In this document: in pieces, positions 16,645 to 26,363 of the stretch
Numbering within the stretch: position 1 is the first letter of the stretch
Layout of the letters: every line of letters begins with the position of its first letter
Origin: Bacteroidaceae bacterium
GTDB lineage: Bacteria > Bacteroidota > Bacteroidia > Bacteroidales > Bacteroidaceae
Assembly: GCA_017935785.1 (NCBI GenBank)
Contig: JAGBGU010000018.1
Coordinates: 1-45,964, forward strand
Reading direction: 5' to 3'
Length of the DNA: 45,964 nucleotides
Notes under the pieces: model-generated
What the model was told of the DNA's origin: nothing
Database searches by the model: none
Seen by the model: only the letters and a program-made list of their open reading frames with translations
Made by a program: the position numbers and the translations under genes

Positions 16645-18525
16645 ATGAAATTATTCAGAAATATAGCAAAAGCGGTTCTGGCAGTGTCTATGCTGTCAGT
16701 AATGGTGGCCTGCGAGGAAGAAGCAGAATACACTCCCGCACAAAACCTGACCAATGCGCAGGTCTATTTCTCCAATACCACTGCAAAGGATGTAAAGATT
16801 GGTATGCAGGACACAGAGCTCAATGTGGCCATCTGTCGTGCCAACACTAACGGTGATTTGGATGTAATACTGGTGAAGACCGGTTCTGAACTGATGAACG
16901 TGCCTTCAAGCGTTAAGTTTGCCAACGGCGACTCTGTAGCTAACATCAAGGTTACTTTCGATCCCGAGGCTATCGGTTACGACAACCCTCAGACTATCAA
17001 CATTGCCTTGGCAGACAGCGCCACTCTGGCTACTCCCTACGGAGAGTCTGTATTCAGCCTGACCGCCATGATTCCTTCTCCCTGGACTTCTTTGGGTATG
17101 GCTACCGTAGTAGACGACATCATGACTGCCGGTTGGGGCGTTCCCTTTGAACCCTTTATGGTTGAGATTCAGGAAAACGATATGACCCCAGGATATTATC
17201 GTCTGGTAAATCCCTGGACATCATCTTATCCCTGGAACGAGCCCGGAGATTTTGATGACAGCAAGACTTACTATCTGGAAATCCATGCAGAAGACCCTGA
17301 TGCTGTTTGGTTTGGCCGCACAGAATTGGGCTTGGACAGGGGCTATGGCATGATCAGCGCCTGGTCTCTTGCAGACTATTATGTACAAAACGGTAATGAC
17401 CCTGAGCTGGTGAAGGAAAAAGGTTTCTATGGAACCTTGAAGGACGGCGAAATCACTTTCCCTGTACAAGGAATTCTCTTCAATATGCCCCAGCACCCCA
17501 GCGGTGACAACTGGTATTATGCCAACGGTTCTGGCAAGTTCAGCGTGTTGTTGCCCGGATATGTAAAGGCTGACTACAGTGCAGAAGTACAGTATGCCGG
17601 TATCTTTACCGCTGCTGACGAAACCGTTTCAGCTGTGGCCAACCTGACCCTGGGCGCTGACGCTACCGACGTGAAGGCTATCGTTATGACTCAGGCTGAC
17701 GATGCCGCTGCTGTGGCTGACGCTTTGGCTGCAGGCGAACTGGAAGGAACTCCCGTTCAGGCTGGTCGCATTGAGGTTCCCTTCAATGCCGAGGAACTGG
17801 GCAGCGAGAAGTTGCAGGTAATCGTAGCCGTTATCGTTGATGGTGCTGTTAAGAACGTAGCTTCTTCCGGCTTTGAATTCTATGGCGGCGGAAGCAATCC
17901 CTGGAAGTCTCTGGGTATGGGTACATATACAGAAACCTTGGTTAGCACCATGTTTACCGGAATGGAACCTGTAACATACGAAGTGGAGATTCTGGAAAAT
18001 ACAGAGAATCCCGGTCTGTTCCGTGTGATGAATGCTTACGCCAACGGCACATTCCCCTATGCAGACAACGATTGTGCTGCTGAAGGCACATACCTGGAGG
18101 TCAACGCTTGCGATCCCGAAGGTGTATATGTCCCCATGCAGTCTCTTGGCTTTGACTGGGGAATGGGTGAAATGGCATTCATAAGCGAGGGCGCCCGTTA
18201 TCTGGAACAGTATGACTTCGAGACCGTAAAGAATGCCGGACTTCTGGGTACACTGAAGGATGGTGTCATCACACTTGCCAACATTGAAAGAGAAACAGAC
18301 AATGGTGTAGCCTATTATCAGGGTATCATGTACATGGGTAACAGCGGTTACTATGCAGGTATTCAGGACGGCTTCCGTGTAACTCTTCCCGGCGCAGCCA
18401 CAGAGGCTCCCAAATATGCACGCAGCCAGTTCGTTCAGAGTCTGGAGCGTAACTTAATTACCCAGAAATTCGTTCCTGTTGTGAACAAGCGCATGGTTAA
18501 GAGTATCGCCAAGCCTGCGTTATAA
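16645..18525 (+). CDS. Surface lipoprotein, third gene of SusCD operon 2
   Basis: This 626-aa lipoprotein has its lipobox cysteine at 23, followed by EEEAEYTPA; the operon 1 copy has a similar EYTPA stretch. Its central (about 310-410) and C-terminal (about 411-600) domains match the paralogue, including FYGGGSNPWKSLGMG. It differs in carrying a second copy of that C-terminal domain at about 145-310 (SPWTSLGMA ... GFYGTLKDGEITFP, compared with GLLGTLKDGVITLA), where operon 1 has an unrelated segment. It is presumably a surface-exposed ligand-binding protein in the SusE/F position; the ligand is unknown. Confidence 0.8.
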   Translation: MKLFRNIAKAVLAVSMLSVMVACEEEAEYTPAQNLTNAQVYFSNTTAKDVKIGMQDTELNVAICRANTNGDLDVILVKTGSELMNVPSSVKFANGDSVANIKVTFDPEAIGYDNPQTINIALADSATLATPYGESVFSLTAMIPSPWTSLGMATVVDDIMTAGWGVPFEPFMVEIQENDMTPGYYRLVNPWTSSYPWNEPGDFDDSKTYYLEIHAEDPDAVWFGRTELGLDRGYGMISAWSLADYYVQNGNDPELVKEKGFYGTLKDGEITFPVQGILFNMPQHPSGDNWYYANGSGKFSVLLPGYVKADYSAEVQYAGIFTAADETVSAVANLTLGADATDVKAIVMTQADDAAAVADALAAGELEGTPVQAGRIEVPFNAEELGSEKLQVIVAVIVDGAVKNVASSGFEFYGGGSNPWKSLGMGTYTETLVSTMFTGMEPVTYEVEILENTENPGLFRVMNAYANGTFPYADNDCAAEGTYLEVNACDPEGVYVPMQSLGFDWGMGEMAFISEGARYLEQYDFETVKNAGLLGTLKDGVITLANIERETDNGVAYYQGIMYMGNSGYYAGIQDGFRVTLPGAATEAPKYARSQFVQSLERNLITQKFVPVVNKRMVKSIAKPAL

Positions 18526-18593
18526 TAAAATGCAGATTTAATCTGAAGTAACCATAATGATTGAGGGTGTGTCCGTCTACTGGGCACACCCTC
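18523..18593. repeat. 3' arm of the inverted duplication, copy 2
   Basis: These 71 bp from the stop codon through the terminator are the inverted counterpart of 1685-1755 with two mismatches; weaker similarity continues about 30 bp further out. Confidence 0.85.
18563..18593 (+). terminator. Terminator of SusCD operon 2
   Basis: A GAGGGTGTGTCC/GGGCACACCCTC hairpin is followed by TTTT, 38 bp after the lipoprotein stop codon. It is nearly identical to the terminator of operon 1. Confidence 0.88.
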
Positions 18594-18691
18594 TTTTGGA
18601 TTATTGGTCCTTGGGAGGCCGTTATAACTCACGCTTGCAAAAGAGAAAAACGGCGTCAATAGTCAATGGCTGACAACCAAAATGGAATATC

Positions 18692-20278
18692 TCACGAAAC
18701 TTCCCAATCGCTTACCGTACCAGTTTCTGAAGAAAAACTCACTCCGATGCGATACAGCGGACGCGGGTCTGCGGTATAGGGACGGGCATAGCCTTTTTCC
18801 TCAATCTGCGCAAGGGCTTCTGCCGCCGTACCGTCAAGCTTGAACTCGAAGATGTATATGTAGCCGGGTACTTCAATGATGCAGTCCACCCTGCCCTCGC
18901 TCTGCTGCTTCTCGGTATAGACGGTGTAGCAGCTGATCAGGCGCATGAGCAGATAGAACGTGTAGTGGAAATAGCGTTCACGCTCGCGTTCGGTTTCCTT
19001 ACGCCGCATGGTATAGGGTATGTCGGCAAGGAATCCGGTCAGCAGCTTGCGGAAGCGGTCAAGGTTGGCCGTCTTGAGCGCCAATACCAGTTCTCGGGCC
19101 ATGCCTCCGGCGTCATCCCTGGTCTTAAGGTAATTGTTGGCCACCAAGGTGACAAAACCCTTGCGCACCTCGTTGTTTGGAAAATCCAAGAGGAATGTGT
19201 TCATGGACAGGTCACAGTCCTTTACCGTAAGGTATCCGCTCTGGTAAATCATGGGCAGAGGCCTTTCCACATCGGCCTTGTAGTCAATGAACTCGCTGGG
19301 GTCATAATATCGGCCGGTAAGTTCGTCCAAATCCTCTTCAGAGTGGTTAAGCAGACGGATGAGGTACGAAGGCGTGCCGCTGCGGAACCAATAGTCGTCC
19401 ACACGCTGTGAGGCGAAGGCATTGAGCAGGCTGAAGGGATTGTAGACGTCGGTAAGATTGTCGCTGAAATGATAGCCGTCGTACTGTCGCTTCAGAAATT
19501 CCTTCATTTCTTCTTCGCTAAATTTATAGCGTACGGCAAGTTCTTTGATTGCCTCGTCAAAGTAATTGTACAGTTCTGTCTCGGTAATGCCGCATAGCGC
19601 TTCATAGCGGCGGTCCATACTGATATCGGCCGGCTGGTTGAAACCGCTGAACACGCTTACCTGCGAAAATTTGGTCACGCCTGTGAGTAGTACGAACTGC
19701 AGGTCTTCATCCGCAGCCTTGAAGACGGAATAGAACCCCTTAAGGATCTCGCGGTTCACGTCTTCTATCGGTCGGCGCTCTCCGTCCACTTCCGTTGTCA
19801 GCCGGGTGTCCAATACGTCCAGAATAGGCTTGTCATACTCATCAATAAGTACCACGGCACGGCGGCCGTACTTTTCATGTGCTTGTTTCAGGACATAGGA
19901 AAAGCGATCACCTGATGTCATGCCGGTCGGAGACTTGCCATAGTCTCTTTCCCATGAAGATATGTACCCCTCAATCTTTCTGGATAAAGCATCTCCTTCT
20001 GTGAAATTAGTCCCGTTAAAATCAATATGGAAAACCGGATACTCCGCCCATTCCTTCTCCAGGGAATCAATGGCAAGCCCTTTGAACAGTTCCTTCCTTC
20101 CCTGAAAGTAGGCTTTCAGCGTGGAAACCAACAGGCTCTTTCCAAAACGGCGCGGACGGCTCAGAAAATAAATCTTTCCCTGGGTCGCCAAGTTATAGAT
20201 CAGATGGGTTTTGTCCACATAGACATATCCGTCTTCTCTGACATGTTCGAAACTCTGTATTCCAATAGGGTACTTCAT
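18692..20278 (-). CDS. AAA-ATPase-like protein with C-terminal PDDEXK nuclease-like domain
   Basis: This 528-aa protein is a typical member of a family that is abundant in Bacteroides (AAA-ATPase_like plus PD-(D/E)XK type 9 domain). A Walker A variant RPRRFGKS lies at 41-48, Walker B VVLIDEYD at 142-149, and the nuclease-like fold near the C-terminus has GRVDCIIEV ... YIFEFKLDG. The biological role of the family is not established. A near-consensus TAACTTCG box (20306-20313) precedes the gene. It is convergent with SusCD operon 2 and appears independent of it. Confidence 0.88.
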   Translation of the reverse strand: MKYPIGIQSFEHVREDGYVYVDKTHLIYNLATQGKIYFLSRPRRFGKSLLVSTLKAYFQGRKELFKGLAIDSLEKEWAEYPVFHIDFNGTNFTEGDALSRKIEGYISSWERDYGKSPTGMTSGDRFSYVLKQAHEKYGRRAVVLIDEYDKPILDVLDTRLTTEVDGERRPIEDVNREILKGFYSVFKAADEDLQFVLLTGVTKFSQVSVFSGFNQPADISMDRRYEALCGITETELYNYFDEAIKELAVRYKFSEEEMKEFLKRQYDGYHFSDNLTDVYNPFSLLNAFASQRVDDYWFRSGTPSYLIRLLNHSEEDLDELTGRYYDPSEFIDYKADVERPLPMIYQSGYLTVKDCDLSMNTFLLDFPNNEVRKGFVTLVANNYLKTRDDAGGMARELVLALKTANLDRFRKLLTGFLADIPYTMRRKETERERERYFHYTFYLLMRLISCYTVYTEKQQSEGRVDCIIEVPGYIYIFEFKLDGTAAEALAQIEEKGYARPYTADPRPLYRIGVSFSSETGTVSDWEVS

Positions 20279-20558
20279 AATTGTTCACAATGATGGTTCA
20301 CACTGCGAAGTTAAGGTTTTTTTCCGTAATATGAAACATTTGTCAGTTCTTTTTGACGGGCAGCAGGGACAACAGACATAATTAAGAAGTTGTTTAAATT
20401 TTATAGCAAATATTCCTTTGCTATATGGGTTTCGGCTTATTTGAGTCTATTTTGAACTCTTTTCATCCTAATTTTTGGGGAAATAGCCCGCTATTCCCTG
20501 CAAAACACGAAAGATTCTCAGATACTGTCTTCTTTGTTTTTATGTTCCTGTTGCGCCT

Positions 20559-21464
20559 CTAATATCTTTCAAGCGCAGCTTTTAATTTTTGGCGAATCTC
20601 ATTTCGTAATGATTCGGGCCTGATTACTTCTATACGGTTGCCTTGTGAGAGGATTTCCTGGATGAAATCGGGGGTAGGGTACAGCAACAAGTGAAACTCG
20701 TCGTATTCGGACGTACTGCCGGTATGCTGCTGGCTGTGGTGCAGAGGCAGAGTACGGTAATAATTGCCCAAGCCGTCGTATGTGCGGATGACGATGGAAG
20801 AGGGTGTGCCTTCGGCATTGAAGATGCCATAAGAATGTTGAAAATGCGTGGCGGGGTTAAACTCCTTAGGCAGTTCGAACGTGTCCTCTCCTGATTCGGC
20901 ATGTAACATACGATCCAGTGCATAGGTGCGCATGGTGCCGTCTGATGTCCTGCGGGCCAACAGATACCAGCGCTGGCGGAAAAGTTTCAGGCACCAAGGT
21001 TCGGCTGTAACGCTGTACGGTTCTGAATCGGTAAATTTACGGTATTCGATATGGACAACATGGCCGTGTTCCATAGCTCGGGTAATCTCGCTTAGGAAGG
21101 TTTCTCCGGAAGGAACGTGCTCCAGCAGGATACGTTCCTGTATGTTTTTGCTTTCACTTACGATTCCTGCCACCGTCATGGTACTGAGCATCCAGTTCTT
21201 CAGGTCGTTGGCATGCAGTTCTTGTGTGTGGCGCAAGAAATACTGGTATCCGAGCGATGTCTTCCGGCATTCGATTTTCAAGTGGAACGTATCCTCTATG
21301 GCATCGCAATAGCGTTTGAAACTGTTACGGTGGATGGGAATGCCGTCGCTGATTTGTGTTCGCGTCCACTGTGCGTTCAGTGTTTCCAGTGTGATGCCGT
21401 TGTGGCGGCGGATGGTATCTATTATCCAGATATAGGTTTGGAAAAGGCGTGCAATTTTGATCAT
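20559..21464 (-). CDS. WYL-domain transcriptional regulator
   Basis: This 301-aa protein has an N-terminal winged-helix-like region (about 1-70) and a WYL domain in the middle (about 125-200, with PWCLKLFRQRWYLLAR and TYALDRM), followed by a C-terminal extension. WYL proteins bind DNA and sense a nucleotide or nucleic-acid ligand. Its -7 box TATTTTTG is the reverse complement of 21482-21489. It is divergent from the small membrane protein gene at 21581, which is the natural candidate target. Its own target and ligand are unknown. Confidence 0.85.
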   Translation of the reverse strand: MIKIARLFQTYIWIIDTIRRHNGITLETLNAQWTRTQISDGIPIHRNSFKRYCDAIEDTFHLKIECRKTSLGYQYFLRHTQELHANDLKNWMLSTMTVAGIVSESKNIQERILLEHVPSGETFLSEITRAMEHGHVVHIEYRKFTDSEPYSVTAEPWCLKLFRQRWYLLARRTSDGTMRTYALDRMLHAESGEDTFELPKEFNPATHFQHSYGIFNAEGTPSSIVIRTYDGLGNYYRTLPLHHSQQHTGSTSEYDEFHLLLYPTPDFIQEILSQGNRIEVIRPESLRNEIRQKLKAALERY

Positions 21465-21543
21465 TTTTCTACTTTTTGATACAAAAATAATCTTTTTTTC
21501 TCAATTTTCTTTTAGATGCACGTATTTTGGTGCAGCGGGCGGA

Positions 21544-21551
21544 TAATTTTG
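21544..21551 (+). promoter_or_regulatory. -7 box (TAATTTTG) of the small membrane protein
   Basis: TAATTTTG lies 30 bp upstream of the ATG at 21581 and about 55 bp from the opposing -7 box of the WYL gene, so the two promoters share one short intergenic region. Confidence 0.55.
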
Positions 21552-21580
21552 CATTGTAAAACCATTAAAAAGATAAGAAA

Positions 21581-21841
21581 ATGAAAAGTGAAGCTGTAGT
21601 ATCAAGAGAAAACCGCAACATCAGTGATTATGTTTTGCAAAACCGTTTGGTTGTGACTCTCTCAGTATGGATGAGCCGTATGTTGGGCGAGCCCGTCAAT
21701 ACCCGTCAGGCACTGCATTTGCTCCATGCACAGGTTTCGTTTGCCGCCCTGATAATGATGTGCGGCATCAGTGTGCTTGTGTGTGCCCTTCTGCTGGTAT
21801 GGTTCGTTCTGAGTGTGTGGCATTGTACCCAGCAGTTTTGA
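21581..21841 (+). CDS. Small membrane protein, 86 aa, unknown function
   Basis: The first 50 residues are soluble (DYVLQNRLVVTLSVWMSRML, then EPVNTRQALHLLHAQ) and one hydrophobic helix follows (about 52-78, AALIMMCGISVLVCALLLVW). There is no signal peptidase site, so it should be an inner-membrane protein with a cytoplasmic N-terminus. A promoter box and the divergent WYL regulator gene support it as a real gene. I do not recognise the family. Confidence 0.65.
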   Translation: MKSEAVVSRENRNISDYVLQNRLVVTLSVWMSRMLGEPVNTRQALHLLHAQVSFAALIMMCGISVLVCALLLVWFVLSVWHCTQQF

Positions 21842-21868
21842 TATAGGTTTTATTTTCGACTTCTTTAT

Positions 21869-22006
21869 GTCATGCTGAACTTGTTTAACCTTGTTCAATT
21901 TGCTGACGCTCGGCATAGTACAAGCAAGCTTGGCTTTGCTCTCGCTTAACCGCAAATTTCAGGATCTGTCCGCGGAGAAGGATGAGTGATGGCTCGCGGT
22001 GAGATC
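21869..22006. repeat. Dispersed hairpin-pair repeat, copy C with enlarged loop
   Basis: The CATGCTGAA arm and the TTTCAGGAT arm are separated by about 80 bp (TTTAACCTTGTTCAATTTGC and onward), followed by CTGTCCGCGGAGA and GCTCGCGGTGAGAT. The 80-bp insert is nearly identical to that at 45256-45413. Minus-strand ORFs across it (RLSESKAKLAC...) are by-products of the repeat. Confidence 0.75.
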
Positions 22007-22026
22007 TATTTTCAGAGGACATATAA

Positions 22027-22066
22027 AATTTGAGAGATATGATCTGGCTGTCACATCTCTCAAATT
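22027..22066. terminator. Hairpin downstream of valS
   Basis: A 12-bp perfect stem (AATTTGAGAGAT with ATCTCTCAAATT) around a 16-nt loop lies 33 bp after the valS stop codon. It lacks a clean T-run on either strand, so its action as a terminator is likely but not certain. Confidence 0.55.
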
Positions 22067-22098
22067 CTATATAAAAAGTAATGTTTTTAGAACCGTAA

Positions 22099-24825
22099 TC
22101 AACTCAGACTTTTTATAGTCTCTTGCAATGCCGCAATTTTGCTTTCCGCATCGGCCAGTTTCTTACGTTCCAGTTCCACAACAGCGGCTGGTGCGTTGGC
22201 AACAAAACGCTCGTTGCCGAGTTTCTTCTGGATGCCGGCCATGAACCCTTGCAGACGCTTGATTTCTGCTTCAGCCTTAGCTATTTCCGCTTCAGCATCA
22301 ATAAGGTTGCCCAATGGAACGGCATATTCGTCTGTGCCCACGAGGAATGCCTGTGTGCCTTCACTCTTCTGACCTACAAAACGGATTTCGCTTAGTATGG
22401 CCATTTTGGTGGCGATTGCCGCCATTGCAGAGTTGCGGACGGTTCTTTCCACTTCTTCGGCCGCAACCACTTCGAGTGTCAGAGGTTCGCGCTGGGCGAT
22501 ATTCTTGCTCTGACGCACGGCACGCACGCCGGAGATTATCTGTTTCAGTTCGTCAAGCTGTGCAATAAGTGCCTCATCCTCCTGGGTGGGGGCTTCTATG
22601 ACGAGGGTACTTACCATGATGCTTTCGCCCTCCTTGCTTTCGCAGATATGCTGGTAAAGTTCTTCGGTAATGAAGGGCATGAAAGGATGGATAATCTTCA
22701 TGAGCTGCTCGAAGATTTCCATGGTGGACTCCAGTGTCTGACGGTCGATGGGAGCCTGATAAGCAGGCTTGATCATCTCGAGATACCAGCCGGAGAATTC
22801 GTCAGTGAACAGCTTGAACATGGCCATGAGCGCTTCGTTCAGACGATACTTGCTGTAGAGGTCGTTAATTTCCGCTACAAAGGTGCGCAATTGTGCCTGC
22901 ATCCATTCTATGGCCTTTGCACTGTGTTCCGGTTGCGCAATCTCATCAGAGATTTCCCATCCCTTAACCAGACGGAATGCATTCCATATCTTGTTGCAGA
23001 AGGCTGCTCCCTGTCCGCAGAGACTTTCGTCAAAGAGAATGTCGTTACCGGCAGGCGCTGCCAGAAGCATACCCATGCGTACACCGTCAGCTCCGTACTT
23101 CTCAATCAGACCGATGGGGTCGGGGCTGTTGCCCAACTGCTTGGACATCTTGCGGCCCAGATTGTCGCGTACGATACCGGTGAAATAGACATTGCGGAAG
23201 GGTACGTCATTGATATATTCCTGACCGGCCATAATCATGCGGGCAACCCAGAAGAAAATAATGTCCGGACCAGTTACCAGGTCGGCAGTGGGGTAGTAGT
23301 AGCTGATTTCTTCGTTGCCCGGATTCAGGATGCCGTTAAAGAGACTTACGGGCCAGAGCCATGAACTGAACCAGGTGTCCAAAGCGTCCTCGTCGTGACG
23401 CAACTCTTCTGCTGTAATGTTCTCGAATCCGGCAATCTGGCGGGCCTTCTGCAGAGCTTCCTCGCGGTTCATCGCCACCACGAACTGTTCTTCCTTTCCC
23501 TCTGCCGTGGGCAGGTAGTAGGCCGGGATACGGTGGCCCCACCACAACTGGCGGCTAATGCACCAGTCGTCAATGTTCTCCAGCCAGTTGCGGTATGTGG
23601 TAACATATTTCTGTGGGTGGAACTTGATTTTACCCTCCAGTACGGGAGGCAGCGCAATGTCGGCAAAATGCTGCATGGAGAGATACCATTGCATGCACAG
23701 ACGCGGCTCTACTGCTGTGTCGGGATTGCGCTCGGAATAACCTACCTTGTTGGTGTAGTTCTCAACCTTCTCCATCAGTCCGGCAGCCTGCAAGTCCTTT
23801 GCAATCTGCTTGCGCACTTCCATACGGTCCTGGCCGACGTAGAGTCCTGCAGCCTGGGACAAAGTGCCGTCGGGGTTGAAAATATCGATTGTTTCCAGAT
23901 TGTGGGTCTTGCCCAGATTATAGTCATTTACATCGTGTGCGGGAGTAACTTTCAAACAACCTGTTCCGAACTCAATGTCCACATAACGGTCTTCGATTAC
24001 GGGGATGACACGGTTTACCAGAGGAACGATAACCTTGTGCCCCTTCAGCCATTGGTTCTTGGGGTCTTTGGGGTTGATGCACATGGCTGTGTCACCCATG
24101 ATGGTTTCAGGGCGTGTGGTAGCCACTACGGCATAGTAGCGTCCGTTCTCGTCCTGATGAAGAACCTCTCCTTCGCAACCGGTGGGTACAACGGGATTCA
24201 CATCTGCATCGGCTACATAATAGCGCAGGTTGTAAAGGTGACTTTGTTCCTCGCGATAGATTACTTCGATATTGGAAAGGGCGGTCTGTGCCTTGGGGTC
24301 CCAATTGACCATGCGCAGGCCGCGATAGATAAGACCTTTGTCATAGAGATCACAGAAAACCTTGAGCACGCTTTCGCTACGAACCTCGTCCATTGTGAAG
24401 CTGGTGCGGTCCCAGTCGCACGACGCACCCAAACGGCGCAGCTGCTTAAGGATGATTCCACCATGCTCGTTAGTCCAGTCCCACGCATGCTTCAGAAATT
24501 CTTCGCGTGTGAGGTCAAGTTTTTTGATGCCCTGTTCAGCCAAGCGGTTTACCACTTTAGCTTCTGTTGCAATGGACGCGTGGTCCGTACCGGGTACCCA
24601 ACAGGCATTTTTGCCGTCCAGACGTGCCTTGCGCACAAGAATATCCTGAATGGTATTGTTGAGCATATGGCCCATGTGCAGCACACCAGTTACATTTGGC
24701 GGCGGTATCACGATGGTATAGGGTTCACGTCCGTCCGGCTTGCTGCTGAACAGTTTATGGTCCAGCCAATACTGGTACCATTTGCCCTCCACTTCGGCGG
24801 GACTATATTTGCTGGCTAATTCCAT
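22099..24825 (-). CDS. valS: Valyl-tRNA synthetase
   Basis: This 908-aa class I aminoacyl-tRNA synthetase charges tRNA-Val. The HIGH-type motif HMGH lies at 50-53 within [18 protein letters not shown], the KMSKS loop is [12 protein letters not shown] in the middle of the protein, and the [13 protein letters not shown] stretch is typical of ValRS. The anticodon-binding domain and the C-terminal coiled-coil arm ([17 protein letters not shown]) complete it. Length is normal. It has its own promoter at 24869-24876 and is not in an operon with the genes upstream. Confidence 0.97.
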   Translation of the reverse strand: MELASKYSPAEVEGKWYQYWLDHKLFSSKPDGREPYTIVIPPPNVTGVLHMGHMLNNTIQDILVRKARLDGKNACWVPGTDHASIATEAKVVNRLAEQGIKKLDLTREEFLKHAWDWTNEHGGIILKQLRRLGASCDWDRTSFTMDEVRSESVLKVFCDLYDKGLIYRGLRMVNWDPKAQTALSNIEVIYREEQSHLYNLRYYVADADVNPVVPTGCEGEVLHQDENGRYYAVVATTRPETIMGDTAMCINPKDPKNQWLKGHKVIVPLVNRVIPVIEDRYVDIEFGTGCLKVTPAHDVNDYNLGKTHNLETIDIFNPDGTLSQAAGLYVGQDRMEVRKQIAKDLQAAGLMEKVENYTNKVGYSERNPDTAVEPRLCMQWYLSMQHFADIALPPVLEGKIKFHPQKYVTTYRNWLENIDDWCISRQLWWGHRIPAYYLPTAEGKEEQFVVAMNREEALQKARQIAGFENITAEELRHDEDALDTWFSSWLWPVSLFNGILNPGNEEISYYYPTADLVTGPDIIFFWVARMIMAGQEYINDVPFRNVYFTGIVRDNLGRKMSKQLGNSPDPIGLIEKYGADGVRMGMLLAAPAGNDILFDESLCGQGAAFCNKIWNAFRLVKGWEISDEIAQPEHSAKAIEWMQAQLRTFVAEINDLYSKYRLNEALMAMFKLFTDEFSGWYLEMIKPAYQAPIDRQTLESTMEIFEQLMKIIHPFMPFITEELYQHICESKEGESIMVSTLVIEAPTQEDEALIAQLDELKQIISGVRAVRQSKNIAQREPLTLEVVAAEEVERTVRNSAMAAIATKMAILSEIRFVGQKSEGTQAFLVGTDEYAVPLGNLIDAEAEIAKAEAEIKRLQGFMAGIQKKLGNERFVANAPAAVVELERKKLADAESKIAALQETIKSLS

Positions 24826-24868
24826 TTGGTATTTATTTATGTTTTTGTTCTTTTTTTGAATTTGGGCA

Positions 24869-24876
24869 CAAAGTTA
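24869..24876 (-). promoter_or_regulatory. -7 box (TAACTTTG) of valS
   Basis: The reverse complement of 24869-24876 reads TAACTTTG, 44 bp upstream of the valS ATG. I saw no T-box or other leader structure. Confidence 0.6.
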
Positions 24877-24947
24877 CGACAAAAAATCCTATCGGCAAGC
24901 AAAATCCTTTCATATATTATAATGTATAAGATTTACAGCACACCCCT

Positions 24948-26357
24948 TTAGTCCCAACATTGTATGTCGCCTTCAATGTCAGGCATCATGCTGCGCCGGA
25001 ACTGCGGTTCTCTGCCCTCTTTGCGTTGCTGCATGTAGTTTCTGTAAAGCCGGAATCCCTTTTTGCTGAGCAGAAGCACAGCCACCATGTTGGTTATGAC
25101 CATGAATGCCATGGCAAGGTCTACAATGCAGAAGGCCTCCTGCAATGTCATGTATCCGCCCAGAAGAACGGTTATGCCGGTAAAGAGGCGGAATACAAAA
25201 ATGGCTTTACGGTTTTTGCTGATGAAACGTATGTTAGTCTCGCCATAGAAATAATTGGCGATGATGGTGCTATAGGCAAACAGGAAGATGGCGGCCGAGA
25301 GGAACCACCGTCCACTGCGCCCCATGAAATGCTCCAGTGCAGAACCGGTAAGGATGATACCGTCTTCTCCGTTGGCATACAGGCCGCTGAGTATGATGAC
25401 AAAGGCTGTACAAGAACAGACGAGCAGCGTATCCGTGAATACGCCCAATGCCTGCAACAATCCTTGTTTTACGGGGTGTGATATGGTTGCTGTGGCGGCG
25501 GCATTGGGGGCGGAACCTTCACCGGCTTCGTTGCTGAACAATCCTCGTTTGACTCCCTGCAGAATGGCCATTCCCACCAGTCCGCCAGTGGCCTGTTCCA
25601 AACCGAATGCACTTTTGACGATGAGTTGTATCAAGGCCGGTACATGCTGTATGTTAAACGCAAGAATGACAAGGGTCAGAATTAGGTAGCCCACGGCCAT
25701 GATGGGTACGACGATGGCAGAGAAACGGGATATGCGCTGGATTCCGCCGAAAATGATGAAAAGGGTCATGACGGTAAGAATCATGGCTATGTGGGCCGGA
25801 TTGAAACCCCAGGCTGTTCCCAATGCATCGCAAAGGGTGTTGCTTTGTACAATCTGGTTGGCTATGCCGAAACCGAAGGTGATGAATACGGCAAAGAGAA
25901 CCCCCATCCATCTGCGGTGAAGCCCGTATTGCATATAGTAGGCAGGTCCGCCGTAAAAGGCATCTTCCCCCTTTCGCTTGTAAAGTTGTGCCAGGGTGGA
26001 TTCCATAAATGCCGTGCTGGCGCCCAAAAGAGCCATTACCCACATCCAAAAGACTGCGCCTGGACCTCCTATGGCTATGGCGCTGGCCACGCCAGCAAGA
26101 TTGCCTGTTCCGATGCGGCTGCTTAGGCTGACAGCAAATGCCTGGAAAGAATTGATATGCCGCTTGCCGTTGCTTTGGGCGTCTTTTTCAACGCTGCCTG
26201 ATGCAAAAAACAGACGGAACAGTTCGCGCAGTTGTAAAAACTGTACTCCTCGCAGGCACCAGGTAAAGTACAAGGCACTGCCTACGAGGAGTGTGATTAC
26301 AACGTACGTCCAAAGGAAATTTTGTATGCTGTCAATGACAGTAAGAACGTACTCCAT
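24948..26357 (-). CDS. Sodium:alanine symporter family amino acid carrier (AgcS/AlsT)
   Basis: This 469-aa polytopic inner-membrane protein belongs to the AGCS family, which takes up alanine or glycine with sodium. Conserved stretches are SLSSRIGTGNLAGVASAIAIGGPGAVFWMW (in two parts, about 75-105) and GLFSNEAGEGSAPNAAATA (about 270-290). About ten hydrophobic helices can be counted. It is the last gene of a minus-strand run, 6 bp after the DUF1080 gene; the exact substrate cannot be told. Confidence 0.93.
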   Translation of the reverse strand: MEYVLTVIDSIQNFLWTYVVITLLVGSALYFTWCLRGVQFLQLRELFRLFFASGSVEKDAQSNGKRHINSFQAFAVSLSSRIGTGNLAGVASAIAIGGPGAVFWMWVMALLGASTAFMESTLAQLYKRKGEDAFYGGPAYYMQYGLHRRWMGVLFAVFITFGFGIANQIVQSNTLCDALGTAWGFNPAHIAMILTVMTLFIIFGGIQRISRFSAIVVPIMAVGYLILTLVILAFNIQHVPALIQLIVKSAFGLEQATGGLVGMAILQGVKRGLFSNEAGEGSAPNAAATATISHPVKQGLLQALGVFTDTLLVCSCTAFVIILSGLYANGEDGIILTGSALEHFMGRSGRWFLSAAIFLFAYSTIIANYFYGETNIRFISKNRKAIFVFRLFTGITVLLGGYMTLQEAFCIVDLAMAFMVITNMVAVLLLSKKGFRLYRNYMQQRKEGREPQFRRSMMPDIEGDIQCWD

Positions 26358-26363
26358 ATTCCC

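Noticed and set aside
21662..21955. Minus-strand ORF starting MRLSESKAKLAC, also seen near 45160-45342
   Set aside because: Both arise from the 80-bp insert of a dispersed non-coding repeat, and the protein sequence after the repeat differs completely.
23395..24819. 474-codon plus-strand ORF
   Set aside because: It is exactly antisense to valS, whose motifs are complete; an artefact of codon usage on the opposite strand.
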